Source: Alkalicoccus luteus (GTDB lineage Bacteria; Bacillota; Bacilli; Bacillales; Salisediminibacteriaceae). Taken from it: a DNA stretch of 64,000 nucleotides. Both the position numbers and the translations under genes were made by a program. The stretch is from NCBI RefSeq assembly GCF_012034335.1, contig NZ_JAATHJ010000001.1:186001-250000 (forward strand), written 5' to 3'. The notes below the pieces were generated by a model that was not told the origin of the DNA, did not search any database, and was given only the letters and a program-made list of their open reading frames with translations. This document shows positions 9,014 through 18,942 of the stretch, piece by piece (within the stretch, counting starts at the first letter, position 1; each line of letters starts with the position of its first letter).

Positions 9014-9553
9014 ATGGAGCAACCGCCTGAATTACGAGGAGAACGAGTGCTGCTCAGGCAGCCTGTCAAGCAGGATCATGCCGACTATATGCGAGTCGAC
9101 TTTGATCCGGAAATGCTGCATATGTATGGAGAAGACCGGCATCGGCGGCTTTTAAAAACCGAAGCAGATGCTGCAGCATTTCTTGAGGCAATCAGCCGTC
9201 ATCCCCACGAATGGTGTGTCGAATACGAAGGACGTCTGATCGGCCAGGCCCGGCTTACCGTCCGCTGGGAAGACGAAAAAGCTAGATTTGCGATCGGTCT
9301 GTTTGACCCGTCCGTCTGGGGGAAGGGACTCGGAACAGAAATTACGAAGCTTGTATTAGGCTATGCCTTTGAAACGCTTCAGCTTCACCGGGTGGAGCTG
9401 AAGGTGCTCGCTTATAATACACGCGCGATCCGCTGCTATGAAAAGAGCGGCTTTATCAAAGAAGGAATCGAACGTGAGGGAGCGCTGGTGGAGGGAACGT
9501 TTCACGATGATATTCGCATGAGTATCCTGCGTAAAGAATATGAGGATCAGTAA
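9014..9553 (+). CDS. GNAT family N-acetyltransferase (RimJ/RimL type)
   Basis: About 179 residues. The acetyl-CoA binding motif is IGLFDPSVWGKGLGTEITKLV with the R/Q-x-x-G-x-G/A form, followed by LQLHRVELKVLAYNTRAIRCYEKSGFIKEG, the typical C-terminal half of the RimJ/RimL group. The second ATG (9014) is preferred because GTGAGG ends 7 bases before it; the first (9008) would be almost on top of the SD. Substrate unknown. It converges on catalase with a shared terminator. Confidence 0.9.
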   Translation: MEQPPELRGERVLLRQPVKQDHADYMRVDFDPEMLHMYGEDRHRRLLKTEADAAAFLEAISRHPHEWCVEYEGRLIGQARLTVRWEDEKARFAIGLFDPSVWGKGLGTEITKLVLGYAFETLQLHRVELKVLAYNTRAIRCYEKSGFIKEGIEREGALVEGTFHDDIRMSILRKEYEDQ

Positions 9554-9585
9554 AATAAGAAACGATGAATCAGCTTCCCACACAG

Positions 9586-9625
9586 AAAAAGAGGTGCCGG
9601 CCGTTATGGCCCGGCACCTCTTTTG
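9586..9625. terminator. Bidirectional terminator between acetyltransferase and catalase
   Basis: Arms GAGGTGCCGG and CCGGCACCTC are flanked by AAAAA on the left and TTTT on the right, so the hairpin can serve both convergent genes. Confidence 0.9.
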
Positions 9626-9656
9626 ATCATAAGAGATCTTGCAGAGGTACGGTTAT

Positions 9657-11099
9657 TTACCGGTAGGCGCTGATGTCGACAGACAAATTCTCTGCGAGCT
9701 TTTCCCCTAATGCAGGGCAGCCGCGGTAGAAATTGCAGATTTGCAGTAATTGCGTGTCTTCACGCACATCCTGCAGCGCATTCGTCAAGTTAGAGACGAG
9801 CGCCTCTTTGTCGGCATCAGAATAATGATCCCACACCTGCTGCGGCTGCAGAAAATCTGCTTGTTTCTCGATCGGAATCCTGCCTGCCGGTCCGGCAGCA
9901 GGAGCCACATGGTCGATTTGAGAACGATCCTCTTTTGGTGTTTCTTCATACCGGTTAGGCTCGTAGTTGACCGGATCTGTCGGCTGATTATCCGGCATAA
10001 AGCCGTCACGCTGATAATTCTGGACGTTCGCAAACGGGCAGTTGACCGGCAGCTGCAGGTAGTTGGGACCAATCCGGTAACGCTGCGTATCGGAGTAAGA
10101 GAAAAGCCGGCCCTGAAGCATTTTATCCTCAGAAGGTTCAATGCCGGGTACAAGAACACCTGGATTGAAGCCGACCGATTCCGTTTCAGCGAAATAGTTA
10201 TCGACGTTTTTGTTTAGCTCCAACGTACCGACGTGATGGTATGGGAAATCCGATTCGAACCAGTCTTTCGTAGCATCCAGCGGATTAAACTCGTAGTTAT
10301 CGACTTTTTCAGGATCGAGAAACTGCACGTAGAGGTCCCACTGCGGGAAGTCGCCGCGTTCAATCGCCTCGTATGCATCCATGGTGGCGTGATTGAAATC
10401 CTCTGCCTGAATCTCGGATGCATCAGACTCGGATAAGTTTTCAATTCCAAGCTTCGGCACCCACCGCAGCTTCACGTAGACGTACTCATCGTGTTCATTT
10501 ACCCATTTGAACGCATGGACGCTGGAACCGCGCATATGCCGGTAGCTTTTGGGGATTCCTTCGTCCGAAAACAGGTGCATCAGCATATTAGTCGATTCCG
10601 GGGTCAGAGACATGAAGTCAAAGAAGCGGTCCGGATCCTGAATGTTCGTGCGCGGGTCAGGCTTCAGAGAATGAATCACATCAGGGAATTTCATAGCATC
10701 GCGAATAAAGAAAACAGGAAGGTTGTTGCCGACGAAGTCGTAGTTTCCTTCTTCCGTGTAAAATTTAACCGAAAATCCTCGTGGATCGCGCAGCGTTTCC
10801 GGCGAATGGTTGCCGTGAATCACGGTGGAGAAACGGGCAAAGACCGGTGTTTCTGTCCCTTCTTCCTGCAAGAAATGAGCCTTTGTATAGGGTTTCATGC
10901 TCGCAGCTGTGCGAAATGTTCCGTGTGCACCAAACCCGCGCGCGTGAACAACGCGCTCCGGAACACGCTCCCGGTCAAAGTGCGCCATTTTTTCGATCAG
11001 CTGATAATCCTCTAATAACGTCGGGCCGTTTTCGCCGGCCGTTCGCGAGTTTTGGTTATCCCGAATGGGAACTCCTTGACCAGTGGTTAGCTTCTTCAT
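9657..11099 (-). CDS. katA: Monofunctional haem catalase
   Basis: Converts hydrogen peroxide to water and oxygen in the cytoplasm. About 480 residues, the usual size for small-subunit catalases. The distal His region is RVVHARGFGAHG, the distal Asn is in NYDFVGNNLPVFF, and the proximal haem Tyr is in RLFSYSDTQRYRIG. The start at 11099 (MKKLTTGQG) follows GAGGAG; the longer frame adds seven residues without an SD. A second, unrelated peroxide-removing enzyme (KatG) lies immediately upstream in the same orientation but with its own terminator. A symmetric site at 11264-11280 may take part in regulation. Confidence 0.95.
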   Translation of the reverse strand: MKKLTTGQGVPIRDNQNSRTAGENGPTLLEDYQLIEKMAHFDRERVPERVVHARGFGAHGTFRTAASMKPYTKAHFLQEEGTETPVFARFSTVIHGNHSPETLRDPRGFSVKFYTEEGNYDFVGNNLPVFFIRDAMKFPDVIHSLKPDPRTNIQDPDRFFDFMSLTPESTNMLMHLFSDEGIPKSYRHMRGSSVHAFKWVNEHDEYVYVKLRWVPKLGIENLSESDASEIQAEDFNHATMDAYEAIERGDFPQWDLYVQFLDPEKVDNYEFNPLDATKDWFESDFPYHHVGTLELNKNVDNYFAETESVGFNPGVLVPGIEPSEDKMLQGRLFSYSDTQRYRIGPNYLQLPVNCPFANVQNYQRDGFMPDNQPTDPVNYEPNRYEETPKEDRSQIDHVAPAAGPAGRIPIEKQADFLQPQQVWDHYSDADKEALVSNLTNALQDVREDTQLLQICNFYRGCPALGEKLAENLSVDISAYR

Positions 11100-11263
11100 G
11101 CACAACACTCTCCTCAGCAAATTAGTTGCCAGCAGTCATCCAGGCGCTTGCGAATCCCGCAGCACTCATAACCCATTGCGGTGTCTGGAACCGGCATTTT
11201 CAGAACAACCGCGGCAAAAAATGCCCGGCCGGAGGTTCTGTTTACCTGTTCCAATTGAACGAT

Positions 11264-11280
11264 TAATCAAAGAATGATTA
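11264..11280. promoter_or_regulatory. Palindromic site upstream of catalase
   Basis: TAATCA and TGATTA flank the 5-base centre AAGAA, a perfect 6-bp dyad about 165 bp before the catalase start. The rest of the 11100-11434 gap shows nothing else I can name. A role as an operator is a guess. Confidence 0.35.
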
Positions 11281-11429
11281 TGTACAGCTTCACAACGCAA
11301 GCGATCGGATTCGTCCGGCTTGTCAAAAGAACGCACGTTCTACATTTTCCCTGAGAAACGAAGGTACAAACGAGAATCAGCCTGATCCGTGAAAAAAGAT
11401 CCAGGAAAGAAGCAATGCCGGAAAATCAG

Positions 11430-11470
11430 ACAAAAAAACCGCCTGCCGGAATGAATCCGGACAGGCGGCT
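11430..11470 (-). terminator. Terminator of katG
   Basis: Arms CCGCCTGCCGGA and TCCGGACAGGCGG form a long stem (one mismatch), followed on the minus strand by seven Ts (AAAAAAA at 11432-11438 on the plus strand). Confidence 0.9.
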
Positions 11471-11483
11471 GGCATACAGCTGT

Positions 11484-13703
<2,220 letters not shown>

Positions 13704-13775
13704 TTAGAAAAGATTCAGAGAGCGATTGTTCCTTCGCACATAAAAAGTGAGAAAGATACAATATTCATTCTCAGA

Positions 13776-13790
13776 TTATAATTATAATAA
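13776..13790 (-). promoter_or_regulatory. PerR-like operator of katG
   Basis: TTATAATTATAATAA matches the known PerR consensus TTATAATNATTATAA at all but one of the 14 specified positions. It lies about 90 bp before the katG start, where a peroxide-sensing Fur-family repressor would block the promoter. A PerR gene is not in this window. Confidence 0.7.
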
Positions 13791-13919
13791 ATTATAAGCA
13801 AAATAAAAAGCGAAACGCTGAAAAATAATTCGTTTTGCTGATAAAAACGCGGCAGAGGTGATGGCTTAGAGGGTTTCAAACAGGGGAAGACAGCGATTCT
13901 CAACGGGTGAAGCTGATTC

Positions 13920-14228
13920 TCAGGCAGCCAGCTGCCAGAAGAAGCGAATCAAAATAAAAAAAATCAGCAGTCCGCCTGCACTGAAGAAAACAGTCCGGCC
14001 GATTTTTTGCTTCCGGGTCGGATTTTCCCGGCGCTTTTTCGTAAGCAGCTTCGGAAAGAAGAGTGCGGTAATGAGCGGCGCGGCAAACAAGCCGGTTGTG
14101 ATGCCGAGCATGATCGGCCAGTCGGGTATACCCGCTTCCAAGAGAAACAAGGTTCCAATAGCCACAAGCGTCATGACAAGCGGGCGAAGCAGGAATATGT
14201 GCTGCTTTTCTCTACGAGTCAGCTCCAT
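13920..14228 (-). CDS. Small membrane protein of unknown function
   Basis: 102 residues with three hydrophobic stretches: FLLRPLVMTLVAIGTLFLLEAG, WPIMLGITTGLFAAPLITALFF and VFFSAGGLLIFFILIRFFWQLAA. A basic loop (KLLTKKRRENPTRKQK) separates the last two. The ATG at 14228 (MELTRREKQ) is chosen because GGGGTG precedes it by 7 bases; the longer TTG start at 14243 runs through that SD. I do not recognise a family. Confidence 0.7.
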   Translation of the reverse strand: MELTRREKQHIFLLRPLVMTLVAIGTLFLLEAGIPDWPIMLGITTGLFAAPLITALFFPKLLTKKRRENPTRKQKIGRTVFFSAGGLLIFFILIRFFWQLAA

Positions 14229-14300
14229 GTGAATACACCCCAATAGTCATAGTTCCCATTTTGGGAAAGAGATAAACGGGCTGATGAACATGTACATTAC

Positions 14301-14328
14301 AAAAAAGCGTCCAGCGCTTCCGCTGGAC
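14301..14328 (-). terminator. Terminator of the LOV-STAS gene
   Basis: Arms GTCCAGCG and CGCTGGAC around CTTC, followed on the minus strand by GCTTTTTT. Confidence 0.9.
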
Positions 14329-14336
14329 AACTTAAT

Positions 14337-15104
14337 TTACTGCTGTTGTATCCATTCAAATGCTTGTTTAACAGAACGGAAGGAGCGGAAGCTGGAAAGG
14401 CTTTGTTCCAATTTACGGGATTTCATAGCCGTTTCTGCTGTAATACCGGTCACGATCAGCTCAATGCCCTGAAGCTGGAGAACGCTGCCAAGACGGATGA
14501 TGCTGTCAGCAACCCCTTCATCCTCCATCTGAAAGCCGGTTAAATCAAGAATGAGCGTGTCAATTCTGGCATCGGCAAGTCCGGTAGTCAGACGTTCAAT
14601 GATCATATCAAGCCGCCGTTCATCGATCCGTCCGATCAGGGGCAGCACCGAGGCGCTGGATGTAATAGGTACGATCGGCGTAGAAAGAAGGTCCAGCTCT
14701 TTTTGAGAAGCATCGGCCCGCGACTGCTTGTTTTTTAAGTCGGTGATTTCCTTTTGAATGCCGACGAAATAATATTGCCCCTCATCTTCTACATAGACTG
14801 GATCGATATGAAGCAGATTCCAGAAGGGTGTTCCGTCTTTTCTATAGTTCAGGAGCTCCACCGTAAACGGATCTTTCTGCTCAATCGCACGACGCATGGA
14901 AGCGACTGCCCGGCGGTCGGTATCTGGTCCCTGAAGGAAACGACAGTTTTGGCCGATCACTTCTTCTTTTGTATATCCTGTTAGCTCAAAAAAACCATTG
15001 TTTGCGTATATAATAGGATTATCAGGCTGCTTCGGATCTGTAATGAGAAACACGTGCGACGTGTGATCCAAAATAATCTCTTTCAGTCTGTCGACGTTTG
15101 TCAC
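14337..15104 (-). CDS. pfyP: Blue-light photoreceptor, LOV-STAS protein (YtvA/PfyP type)
   Basis: About 255 residues, close to the 261 of B. subtilis YtvA. The N-terminal LOV domain contains GQNCRFLQG with the photoactive Cys that forms a flavin adduct, preceded by NNGFFELTGYTKEEV. A linker helix leads to a C-terminal STAS domain (LILDLTGFQMEDEGVADSIIRL). In Bacillus this protein joins the stressosome and triggers the SigB general stress response in blue light; the same role is inferred here. A GTG start at 15104 follows GAAGGAG and gives a protein that begins right before the LOV domain; the longer TTG frame is less likely. Confidence 0.92.
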   Translation of the reverse strand: MTNVDRLKEIILDHTSHVFLITDPKQPDNPIIYANNGFFELTGYTKEEVIGQNCRFLQGPDTDRRAVASMRRAIEQKDPFTVELLNYRKDGTPFWNLLHIDPVYVEDEGQYYFVGIQKEITDLKNKQSRADASQKELDLLSTPIVPITSSASVLPLIGRIDERRLDMIIERLTTGLADARIDTLILDLTGFQMEDEGVADSIIRLGSVLQLQGIELIVTGITAETAMKSRKLEQSLSSFRSFRSVKQAFEWIQQQ

Positions 15105-15248
15105 AGTCGAATTCGCTCCTTCCGGAAGTGCATGTACTAATGTACAGAATACCTTTCGGGCACCTAACAATCAACCGATTTGCTATGTAAAACTGTTGGA
15201 CCCAATATATAGAAAAAAGAGGTAAACAAACCGATAGGAGATAAGCAG

Positions 15249-15959
15249 ATGCCAATCAATCCGTATGATGATCCGACATTTTATGACAGGCGCTATGACC
15301 ATATTCAGATGGAGGCGGAGTTATTAAAAGGTGTCATTAGAGAGGGGAGCGTTGTGATAGACCTGGCCTGTGGAACTGGAAGAACGACTCTGCCTTTGGC
15401 ACAAGCAGGGGCTATTGTAACAGGTATTGATATTAATCAGAGAATGCTGGGTCGTGCCGTTGAAAAAGCAGAAGCAGCAGGCATCAAAGCCTCATTTATT
15501 CAGCAGGATGCTGCTTCCTTTTCGCTTCCTCTTCATGCTGATTTTATTATTATGACAGGACACTCCTTTCAGCATCTCCTGACAGAAGTAGAGCATAACA
15601 GCCTGCTGGCAGCAGCTTTTCGCCATTTAAAGCCGGGAGGAAGCTTGTATTTCGATACACGGACCCCGCCTGGTTCCGGAACTGAGACTCAGATTGACGA
15701 AACGAGCGGCACACGCGAAGTTGACACGTACGATTCCCAAACAGGCATGCTCGTCTCCAGCTTGTACGACGCCGATGAGCGCCTGATAGAATCACTCACC
15801 ATCCGCTACACGGAGCCGGAAAAACTGCGTCCGCTTCTCGAAAAAAATGGGTTTACAGATGTTCAGCTGAGGCAGCATTGGAGCAGCAAGCCTTATACGG
15901 GAACTGGAACAATCGTTGTTTATGCGCAGAAGCAGATACGAAAGGGGGTACTAACGTGA
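15249..15959 (+). CDS. Class I SAM-dependent methyltransferase
   Basis: 236 residues with a Rossmann-type methyltransferase fold. Motif I is VVIDLACGTGRTTLPLAQAG, followed by the acidic end of strand 2 (VTGIDINQRML), and a FIIMTGHSFQHL stretch at strand 4. AGGAG precedes the ATG. The stop overlaps the start of the next gene (TGATG), so the two are coupled. Substrate not predictable. Confidence 0.9.
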   Translation: MPINPYDDPTFYDRRYDHIQMEAELLKGVIREGSVVIDLACGTGRTTLPLAQAGAIVTGIDINQRMLGRAVEKAEAAGIKASFIQQDAASFSLPLHADFIIMTGHSFQHLLTEVEHNSLLAAAFRHLKPGGSLYFDTRTPPGSGTETQIDETSGTREVDTYDSQTGMLVSSLYDADERLIESLTIRYTEPEKLRPLLEKNGFTDVQLRQHWSSKPYTGTGTIVVYAQKQIRKGVLT

Positions 15960-16507
15960 TGGATCCGGACGTGCGAAAATGGTTTGACGACTCCTCTTAC
16001 GGTACGAAGGAAGCGCGCTACGAAGCGTACACCATAATTATGGAGCGAACGAAGCAGGAAGTGGACTGGGCCTATGAAGTATGGGAGGAGCTGGTGGATG
16101 ATCTGCACCATGCAGACCCGCACAGACGGGCCCGGGCCGGCCAGTATCTCGCTCAGCTGGCAATCAGCGATCCGGATCAGCGGATCATCGACATTTTCCC
16201 CGATCTTTGGAAGGTGACAAAAGATGAGAAGTTTGTGACAGCCCGTCATACGCTGCAAGCAGCCTGGAGAATTGGCTTGGCAGGGGAAGAACAGCGGAAT
16301 ACGCTGCTTGCTTACATGAAAGAACGCTTTGAAGAAGCGGAAAGCGAAAAGAATGGATCGCTTGTTCGCAGTGACATTATCGAGGGGCTGAAGCGGCTTT
16401 ATCAGCATAGTAACGATGAACGCTCAGCTGAAACCGCCCGGATCCTGATCGCATCGCTGGATGATGGAAAAACGAAAAGGAAGTGCGAAAAAATCTGGAA
16501 AAGCTGA
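15959..16507 (+). CDS. Hypothetical helical (HEAT-like) protein
   Basis: 182 residues, predicted almost all helical and soluble. The central part (HRRARAGQYLAQLA, KFVTARHTLQAAW) has the look of HEAT-type helical repeats, which usually bind other proteins. The start at 15959 overlaps the methyltransferase stop and follows AAAGGGGG; the longer frame from 15878 lies inside the methyltransferase. No named family recognised. Confidence 0.75.
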   Translation: MDPDVRKWFDDSSYGTKEARYEAYTIIMERTKQEVDWAYEVWEELVDDLHHADPHRRARAGQYLAQLAISDPDQRIIDIFPDLWKVTKDEKFVTARHTLQAAWRIGLAGEEQRNTLLAYMKERFEEAESEKNGSLVRSDIIEGLKRLYQHSNDERSAETARILIASLDDGKTKRKCEKIWKS

Positions 16508-16540
16508 TCATCATTTTAATGATTTGTATGAACGAACAGG

Positions 16541-16570
16541 AACCGTCTGCCGCTGGTGGACGGTTTTTTC
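16541..16570 (+). terminator. Terminator after the methyltransferase pair
   Basis: ACCGTC and GACGGT flank an 11-base loop and are followed by TTTTTT. Confidence 0.8.
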
Positions 16571-16600
16571 CTATGTACAGCCGAAGATAAACAAGAGGGG

Positions 16601-16654
16601 TTGACATACCTTGTGGGGTATATTAATATAATTAACAGATACCCCGTAAGGTAT
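16601..16654 (+). promoter_or_regulatory. VKOR promoter with twin ATACC-N6-GGTAT operators
   Basis: A -35 TTGACA lies at 16601-16606 and a -10 candidate TATAAT at 16627-16632 (long spacing; TAATAT at 16624 is the alternative). Two 16-bp pseudo-palindromes flank the -10: ATACCTTGTGGGGTAT at 16606-16621 and ATACCCCGTAAGGTAT at 16639-16654, starting 33 bp apart (three turns). The G/C-tract form resembles operators of the CsoR/CstR family, but the regulator is not proven. Confidence 0.7.
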
Positions 16655-16675
16655 ATAACAAGGAGGAATGAAACG

Positions 16676-17329
16676 ATGAGTGAAATGGTACAAGAGCAAA
16701 TTTGGATGAATAAGAAAAACAGCGACAGCGTTTCCGCTGATGCAGGGTACGCGTATGGAAAAGCGGTGCCGAACCTGTTCGCACTATTTACAGCAGTCGC
16801 CGCTATCGGCTGGGCTGTCAGTGTTTTTCTGACGGGTATTCATTTCTGGGTGCTGCCGCTGCCGGCAGGGTTTGATGTGACAGGAACGCCGTGGGCGGTC
16901 ATGACGAGTGAATGGGCTTATGTGATGGGCATTCCGCTTGCGATGCTTGGAGCTTTCTATTATCTGACGGTGCTTTTGTTCGCAGGCCTCTGGTATCACA
17001 CGAAGCATCCGCTCGTCCTGAAGGTGCTTACCCCGATTACGATCGCAGGCGTTTTCTCATCCGCTTTTTTCGTTTACCTGCAGCTGTTCGTAATCGAAGC
17101 AATCTGCCCGTTCTGCATGGTTTCTGCTGCTGCAACGACGATCCTGCTGGGACTTGAACTGCTGATGCTGAAAATGAGCAAGCTTCCTTCCATTGGTGCG
17201 ATGTTCAAAGACGTAAAGCTTGTATTCCATCGTCAGACACTGACGTGGATGCTGATCATGTTTGTTAGCTCGTCCGTCGTCATTCTAAGCTTCTGGCTCG
17301 CAACTGTTGTACCTGCGCCAGGAACATAA
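16676..17329 (+). CDS. Vitamin K epoxide reductase (VKOR)-family membrane thiol oxidase
   Basis: 217 residues with about five membrane helices. The redox centre CPFC sits in AICPFCMVSAAATT at the start of the last third, the position of the quinone-facing CxxC in bacterial VKORs. These proteins pass electrons from thiol-disulfide oxidoreductases to quinone, as DsbB does. The ATG at 16676 follows AAGGAGG. I do not see the paired loop cysteines of a canonical VKOR clearly, so substrate use is uncertain. The gene is monocistronic, with its own operator region and terminator. Confidence 0.85.
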   Translation: MSEMVQEQIWMNKKNSDSVSADAGYAYGKAVPNLFALFTAVAAIGWAVSVFLTGIHFWVLPLPAGFDVTGTPWAVMTSEWAYVMGIPLAMLGAFYYLTVLLFAGLWYHTKHPLVLKVLTPITIAGVFSSAFFVYLQLFVIEAICPFCMVSAAATTILLGLELLMLKMSKLPSIGAMFKDVKLVFHRQTLTWMLIMFVSSSVVILSFWLATVVPAPGT

Positions 17330-17363
17330 ACCGGCGAAAAGCTGAAGCAGTGCCACTATATAT

Positions 17364-17400
17364 AAAACGAGCAGCCTAATTAATAAGGGCTGCTCGTTTT
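17364..17400 (+). terminator. Terminator of the VKOR gene
   Basis: Arms AAAACGAGCAGCC and GGCTGCTCGTTTT form a perfect 13-bp stem around an 11-base loop. Confidence 0.92.
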
Positions 17401-17525
17401 ATTTGTTACAGCTGGAACAAAAGCAGGTTTTCTGCTTTGCTCAGGCAGCAAGTTAATGTTAAAAACCTTCAGGCATTCCTACATGCTTGTCCTTCGTCAG
17501 CAGGGTACTGTTTGCAGCTTGAAAC

Positions 17526-17584
17526 GGCCGAATGATTGGCAATAGCTGCCGAAAAAATGGCAGGATACAACAGAAATTCGGCAG
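17526..17584 (+). promoter_or_regulatory. Candidate upstream activator sites for the sigma-54 promoter
   Basis: CTGCCGAA at 17546-17553 and its inverse TTCGGCAG at 17577-17584 lie 60-100 bp before the -24 element. A related GGCCGAA is near 17526, and CTGCC/GGCAG also form a small dyad around the first site. This is where an NtrC-type activator normally binds. The rest of 17401-17520 shows no feature. Confidence 0.5.
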
Positions 17585-17646
17585 AAAAAAGATAAAGTCT
17601 CCCAATATTGTAAGCGCTATCAATAGATGAGTGCTGTTTAAATAGT

Positions 17647-17662
17647 TGGCACGGGAATTGCA
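17647..17662 (+). promoter_or_regulatory. Sigma-54 (-24/-12) promoter of the alcohol oxidation operon
   Basis: TGGCACGGGAATTGCA matches the consensus TGGCAC-N5-TTGCW exactly. It lies 46 bases before the start of the alcohol dehydrogenase. A sigma-54 activator with the GAFTGA loop is encoded at the far end of the same locus. Confidence 0.92.
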
Positions 17663-17707
17663 TTATATACCTGTGCAGCATAAAAAAATACTAAGGGAGA
17701 TGAAAAA

Positions 17708-18892
17708 ATGGTAGCTGGTTTTTACATTCCAAGTGTCAATTTGATGGGTGTCGATGCAGTCAAGGAAGCAGGAGACAGGATGAAATCGATGGGGCTGACG
17801 CATGCACTGCTTGTAACAGATAAAGGGCTCGCAGATATGGGCGTCGCGGATGAGGTAGCAGAAGAAATTCGCAAATCCGACATCAGGGTAACGATTTATT
17901 CAGGATCAGAGCCAAATCCTACAGACGAAAATGTGGCACAGGGGCTGATTATGTATAACGATCACCAGTGTGATTCGATCGTTTCGCTTGGTGGAGGCAG
18001 TTCGCATGACTGTGCGAAGGGAATCGGTCTTGTTGCTTCCAATGGAGGTACCATCCATGACTACGAGGGAGTTGATCAATCAGCCTCGCCTTTACCTCCG
18101 CTTGTGGCGATTAATACCACATCCGGAACGGCAAGTGAAATGACCAGATTTTGTATTATTACAGATTCGGAAAGAAAGGTAAAGATGGCGATAGTAGATA
18201 AGCATACGACCCCGCTTATCTCGATTAATGACCCAAAGCTGACGCTTAAAAAACCAGCTTCTTTAACGGCAGCAACGGGCGTAGATGCCCTGACACATGC
18301 TGTAGAAGCATACGTATCTACTGATGCAACACCTATTACAGACGCATGCGCCCTGCAGGCGATGCGCCTGATCCGCTCCAATTTGCGCGCTGCGGTAGCT
18401 AATGGAGAGGACCTGGAAGCACGAAGCCAGATGTCGTATGCCCAGTTCCTGGCAGGGATGGCATTTAACAACGCATCACTCGGTTATGTGCATGCCATCG
18501 CTCATCAATTTGGCGGTATCTACAACCTGCCTCACGGGGTATGTAATGCGATTCTGCTTCCACACGTGGAGCGTTTTAATCTTATGTCGAAGCCGAAGCG
18601 GTTCCGGGATATCGCAGAAGCCTTAGGAGAATATACGGATGGTTTTTCCGACCGGGAAGCAGCTGAAAAAGCAATTGATGCGATTGTAACTCTTTGCCGT
18701 GATGTTGGTATTCCAGGAGGGTTTGCTGAACTTGGAGCAAAGGAGGAAGATATTGATATTCTGGCAGAAAATGCAATGAAAGATGCGTGCGCGCTCACAA
18801 ATCCTCGCAAAGCGACATTGGACGAGGTAAAGGAGATCATCCGGGGCTCCTTTTATGAAACAAGTCCGCAGAAAGAAAAAGTTCACCAGTAA
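17708..18892 (+). CDS. Iron-dependent (group III) alcohol dehydrogenase
   Basis: A 394-residue NAD-dependent alcohol dehydrogenase resembling the methanol/ethanol dehydrogenases of Bacillus. The nucleotide site is SLGGGSSHDCAKGIG. Metal ligands are the Asp and His of GVDALTHAVEAY and the two His of YVHAIAHQFGGIYNLPHG. AAGGGAG precedes the ATG. First gene of an operon with an aldehyde dehydrogenase and an AhpD-like protein, under a sigma-54 promoter. Oxidation of a short-chain alcohol to its aldehyde is the likely role; methanol, ethanol or longer substrates cannot be told apart. Confidence 0.93.
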   Translation: MVAGFYIPSVNLMGVDAVKEAGDRMKSMGLTHALLVTDKGLADMGVADEVAEEIRKSDIRVTIYSGSEPNPTDENVAQGLIMYNDHQCDSIVSLGGGSSHDCAKGIGLVASNGGTIHDYEGVDQSASPLPPLVAINTTSGTASEMTRFCIITDSERKVKMAIVDKHTTPLISINDPKLTLKKPASLTAATGVDALTHAVEAYVSTDATPITDACALQAMRLIRSNLRAAVANGEDLEARSQMSYAQFLAGMAFNNASLGYVHAIAHQFGGIYNLPHGVCNAILLPHVERFNLMSKPKRFRDIAEALGEYTDGFSDREAAEKAIDAIVTLCRDVGIPGGFAELGAKEEDIDILAENAMKDACALTNPRKATLDEVKEIIRGSFYETSPQKEKVHQ

Positions 18893-18902
18893 CCAGACTG
18901 CT

Positions 18903-18923
18903 GACGGGCACATTCGTGTCCGT
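18903..18923 (+). other. Intercistronic hairpin with TTCG loop
   Basis: GACGGGCACA and TGTCCGTC pair with one bulged G around the tetraloop TTCG, between the alcohol and aldehyde dehydrogenase genes. There is no T-run, so it is more likely an mRNA processing or stability element than a terminator. Confidence 0.55.
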
Positions 18924-18942
18924 CTTCTAAGGGGGATTTGAC

